The notes below the pieces were generated by a model, which worked only from the letters and a program-made list of their open reading frames with translations, searched no databases and was not told the DNA's origin. This document shows, piece after piece, positions 62,198 through 64,000 of a stretch of 64,000 nucleotides of DNA. The stretch is from contig NZ_JACCBJ010000001.1 in the NCBI RefSeq assembly GCF_013408745.1, positions 3,720,001 to 3,784,000 on the forward strand. Direction: 5' to 3'. Positions within the stretch are counted from its first letter, which is position 1; each line of letters begins with the position of its first letter. This stretch comes from Leifsonia soli. GTDB lineage: Bacteria > Actinomycetota > Actinomycetes > Actinomycetales > Microbacteriaceae. The position numbers were made by a program, and so were the translations under genes.

Positions 62198-63166
62198 TCA
62201 GCCCTCGGCGATCTTCAGCACGATCTTGCCGCGGGTGTGGCCGCTCTCGATGGCGTGGTGCGCCTCGGCGATCTGCTCGAGCGAGAAGATCTGGTCGACG
62301 TGCACGCGCACATTCCCCGACTCCAGCAGGCGGGCGATGACCGCCAGGGTGCTGCCGTCCGGCGCGACCTTGTAGTCCGTGCCGCGCACGCCGGCGGCGG
62401 CGACCTCTTCTGCGAACGTCGGCCAGCTCCCCGTCGGGACGTTGACGATGAGGCCGCCGGGACGCAGCACTGAGAGGGAGCGCGTCCCTGTCTGGTCGTG
62501 CACGTTGCCGATCAGGTCGATCACCACATCGGCGTCGTGCACGACATCCTCGAACCGCGTCGTCGTGTAGTCGATCACCTCGGCAGCTCCGAGCGAACGC
62601 AGCCACGACGCCTTCGACCCGGACGCGGTCGCGATGACGTGCGCTCCGAAGTACGAGGCGAACTGCACGGCGAAGTGGCCGACTCCACCGCTGCCCGCGT
62701 GGACGAGCATCCGCTGGCCCTCGTGGGCCTTCGCGACCTCGACCACCATGCCCCACGCCGTCAGCGCGGCCAGGGGAGCGGCTGCCGCCTCGATGTGGCT
62801 GAGGGTGGCCGGCTTGCGCACGACGCTCAGCGAGGGCACGGAGACGTATTCGGCGAAGCTGCCGCCCAGCCGTGGCACCATGACCATGCCGAAGACCTCG
62901 TCGCCCGGACGGATGGGATGGGCGCTGTACGGCGATTCCACCACGACCCCGCTGAAGTCGTGCCCGAGGACGGCGGGGAACGAGCGGATGGCGCCGTAGA
63001 TCCCGCGCCCGGCTCGCGTCTTCGCGTCGATCGGATTCACGCTCGATGCGACCACCTTGACCAGGAACTCGGCGTTCACGCGGTCCGGGTAGTCGGTCTC
63101 ACCGATCCGGAGGGCCTCCGGGTCTCCCGCGGCGTCCAGAAGTGCGGCCCGCATGGTCTTCGGCAT
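62198..63166 (-). CDS. NADP-dependent quinone oxidoreductase-like protein (MDR), third
   Basis: Protein of 322 residues. GHDFSGVVVES near 70; Rossmann VHAGSGGVGHFAVQFASYFG near 150. Zinc-free quinone oxidoreductase type. Core-like codon use, unlike the two MDR genes of the island. Convergent with the GNAT gene. Confidence 0.9.
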   Translation of the reverse strand: MPKTMRAALLDAAGDPEALRIGETDYPDRVNAEFLVKVVASSVNPIDAKTRAGRGIYGAIRSFPAVLGHDFSGVVVESPYSAHPIRPGDEVFGMVMVPRLGGSFAEYVSVPSLSVVRKPATLSHIEAAAAPLAALTAWGMVVEVAKAHEGQRMLVHAGSGGVGHFAVQFASYFGAHVIATASGSKASWLRSLGAAEVIDYTTTRFEDVVHDADVVIDLIGNVHDQTGTRSLSVLRPGGLIVNVPTGSWPTFAEEVAAAGVRGTDYKVAPDGSTLAVIARLLESGNVRVHVDQIFSLEQIAEAHHAIESGHTRGKIVLKIAEG

Positions 63167-63387
63167 TCGTCATCCCCTCGTCGGTCTGCCGCTGCGTCGG
63201 CGCGGCGTCCCCTCAGTCAATCCTGCGCGTGCTTCGACGGTGTTACGGTCGGGTCACCAGATGTGAACACTCTGTTTCGGATACCCCCAGGCCGTTCTCA
63301 GCGCCGCGCCGGTTAGGATGCTGCGACCCGGGCTGCGATCTGGCCTGCGGGAGCGGAACGACGACGACCAGACCCGAGGAGCGACAG

Positions 63388-64000
63388 GTGCGACGACTGC
63401 TGCGGATCGCCCGGGAGCCGTTCGCCGTTCCGGTCCTCGCACGCGGCTGGCAGCGCGCCGTCCCCATCCTGCTCGGCATCGGAACCCTCTGCGTCCTGGG
63501 TGGGCTGACGGTCATCTGGGCGGCACGGCTGACCGTGCCGTACCCGGTCTACGTGAGCGAACTGGGCGCGAAGGGCGCGGCGACGTCCGGCGCCTTCGCC
63601 GTCGCTCTGCTGCTGATCGCCGGTGGCGGGTTCGCGATCGCCGTCGCCAGCGGCCACGTGCGGTCGTCGGCGCGGGTGCTCGACCGGTGGGCGCCGGCGA
63701 TGACGCTGGGGTTCGCCGCGGTGTGCTTCGTGCTCGCGTCGCAGGTCACCTGCACGGCCTACTGCCCCGTGCCGATCGTCGACCCGAAGTCGACCGTGCA
63801 GGATCTGGTGCACACGGTGTCCGCGGTGCTCGGTTTCGCCGCGGCCTGCTTCGCCATGCTGCAGGTGGGATTCAGCCGGAAGCTCCCGCGTCTGTCGCGT
63901 CTGTCGCGGCTCAGCTGCGGCGCGGTCGCGGCCATCACGATCGTGGGCGGACTGCTCGCCATCGTCCGGGTCGGCGCCGATGTCGGCGCGTGGCTCGAAC
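63388..64000 (+). CDS. DUF998 membrane protein, cut by window edge
   Basis: Open to the right edge, about 204 codons. GTG 63388 is preceded by GAGGAG. Membrane helices are visible (VPILLGIGTLCVLGGLTVIW; AFAVALLLIAGGGFAIAVAS; MTLGFAAVCFVLASQV; VHTVSAVLGFAAACFAMLQ). The DUF998-like block is CTAYCPVP then KSTVQDLVHTVSA. Function of the family is unknown. Confidence 0.75.
   Translation, partial: MRRLLRIAREPFAVPVLARGWQRAVPILLGIGTLCVLGGLTVIWAARLTVPYPVYVSELGAKGAATSGAFAVALLLIAGGGFAIAVASGHVRSSARVLDRWAPAMTLGFAAVCFVLASQVTCTAYCPVPIVDPKSTVQDLVHTVSAVLGFAAACFAMLQVGFSRKLPRLSRLSRLSCGAVAAITIVGGLLAIVRVGADVGAWLE

Overview
The window is high-GC actinobacterial DNA, most likely from the family Microbacteriaceae (Leifsonia/Microbacterium-like; my inference). 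The support is the core block on the right: FAS-I-type MaoC dehydratase pair, murB, tRNA-Trp(CCA), secE, nusG, rplK, rplA, and a PspC / PspC-kinase / LuxR regulator set. Codon usage on the right (about 45.6 kb onward) is visibly more GC-rich than on the left. I read 1 to about 45.4 kb as an accessory island beside a core region. No integrase, transposase or attachment repeat was seen, so the left end of the island is not in view.

Region 1, 1-31.5 kb, is a redox and stress block. It opens with the 5' end of a leuS whose sequence looks unlike the usual Microbacteriaceae enzyme. It continues with a SigR/SigH-like ECF sigma factor that has no RsrA beside it, an NhaA-DsbA fusion behind a TetR gene, and an SDR. 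Two cytochrome oxidase subunit I genes are each paired with a ferritin-like gene. A tightly overlapped operon encodes GNAT-MsrB, MsrA, an MsrP/YedY-like Moco enzyme, an FAD reductase and a DUF6510 protein. Further genes encode transketolase, an AhpD-like protein, thioredoxin, thioredoxin reductase and transaldolase. Five related small GNAT domains, two related TetR regulators and two related mini-HTH proteins are scattered through it. Two decayed genes were found: a SnoaL/DUF4440-like gene and an AlkA-like glycosylase.

Region 2, 31.9-37.6 kb, holds quinone-oxidoreductase-like proteins and a divergent RclA/RclR-like pair. In Escherichia coli that pair is the reactive-chlorine flavoenzyme and its HOCl-sensing AraC regulator. 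Together with the Msr, Trx and pentose-phosphate genes this suggests a reactive-chlorine/oxidant survival island: NADPH supply (Tkt, Tal), electron transfer (TrxB, Trx), repair (MsrA, MsrP-like) and oxidant-sensing control (SigR-like, RclR-like).

Region 3, 37.6-45.4 kb, looks like a conflict/signalling segment. An AvrD-family synthase is followed on the same strand by a small CHAT/caspase-like protein and faces a TetR of the gamma-butyrolactone-receptor type. Next comes a two-gene Kiwa (KwaA-KwaB) anti-phage module, then a bacterial PH-domain protein and membrane proteins. The AvrD / CHAT-like / receptor set is my best candidate for an undescribed system.

Region 4, 45.4-64 kb, is core. A 27-codon peptide gene with its own palindromic promoter and a perfect terminator sits at the border. 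The core is interrupted after rplA by an AbiE-like toxin-antitoxin pair whose promoter carries four nested operator half-sites. A secreted S53 peptidase, a GNAT, a quinone oxidoreductase and a truncated DUF998 membrane protein complete the window.
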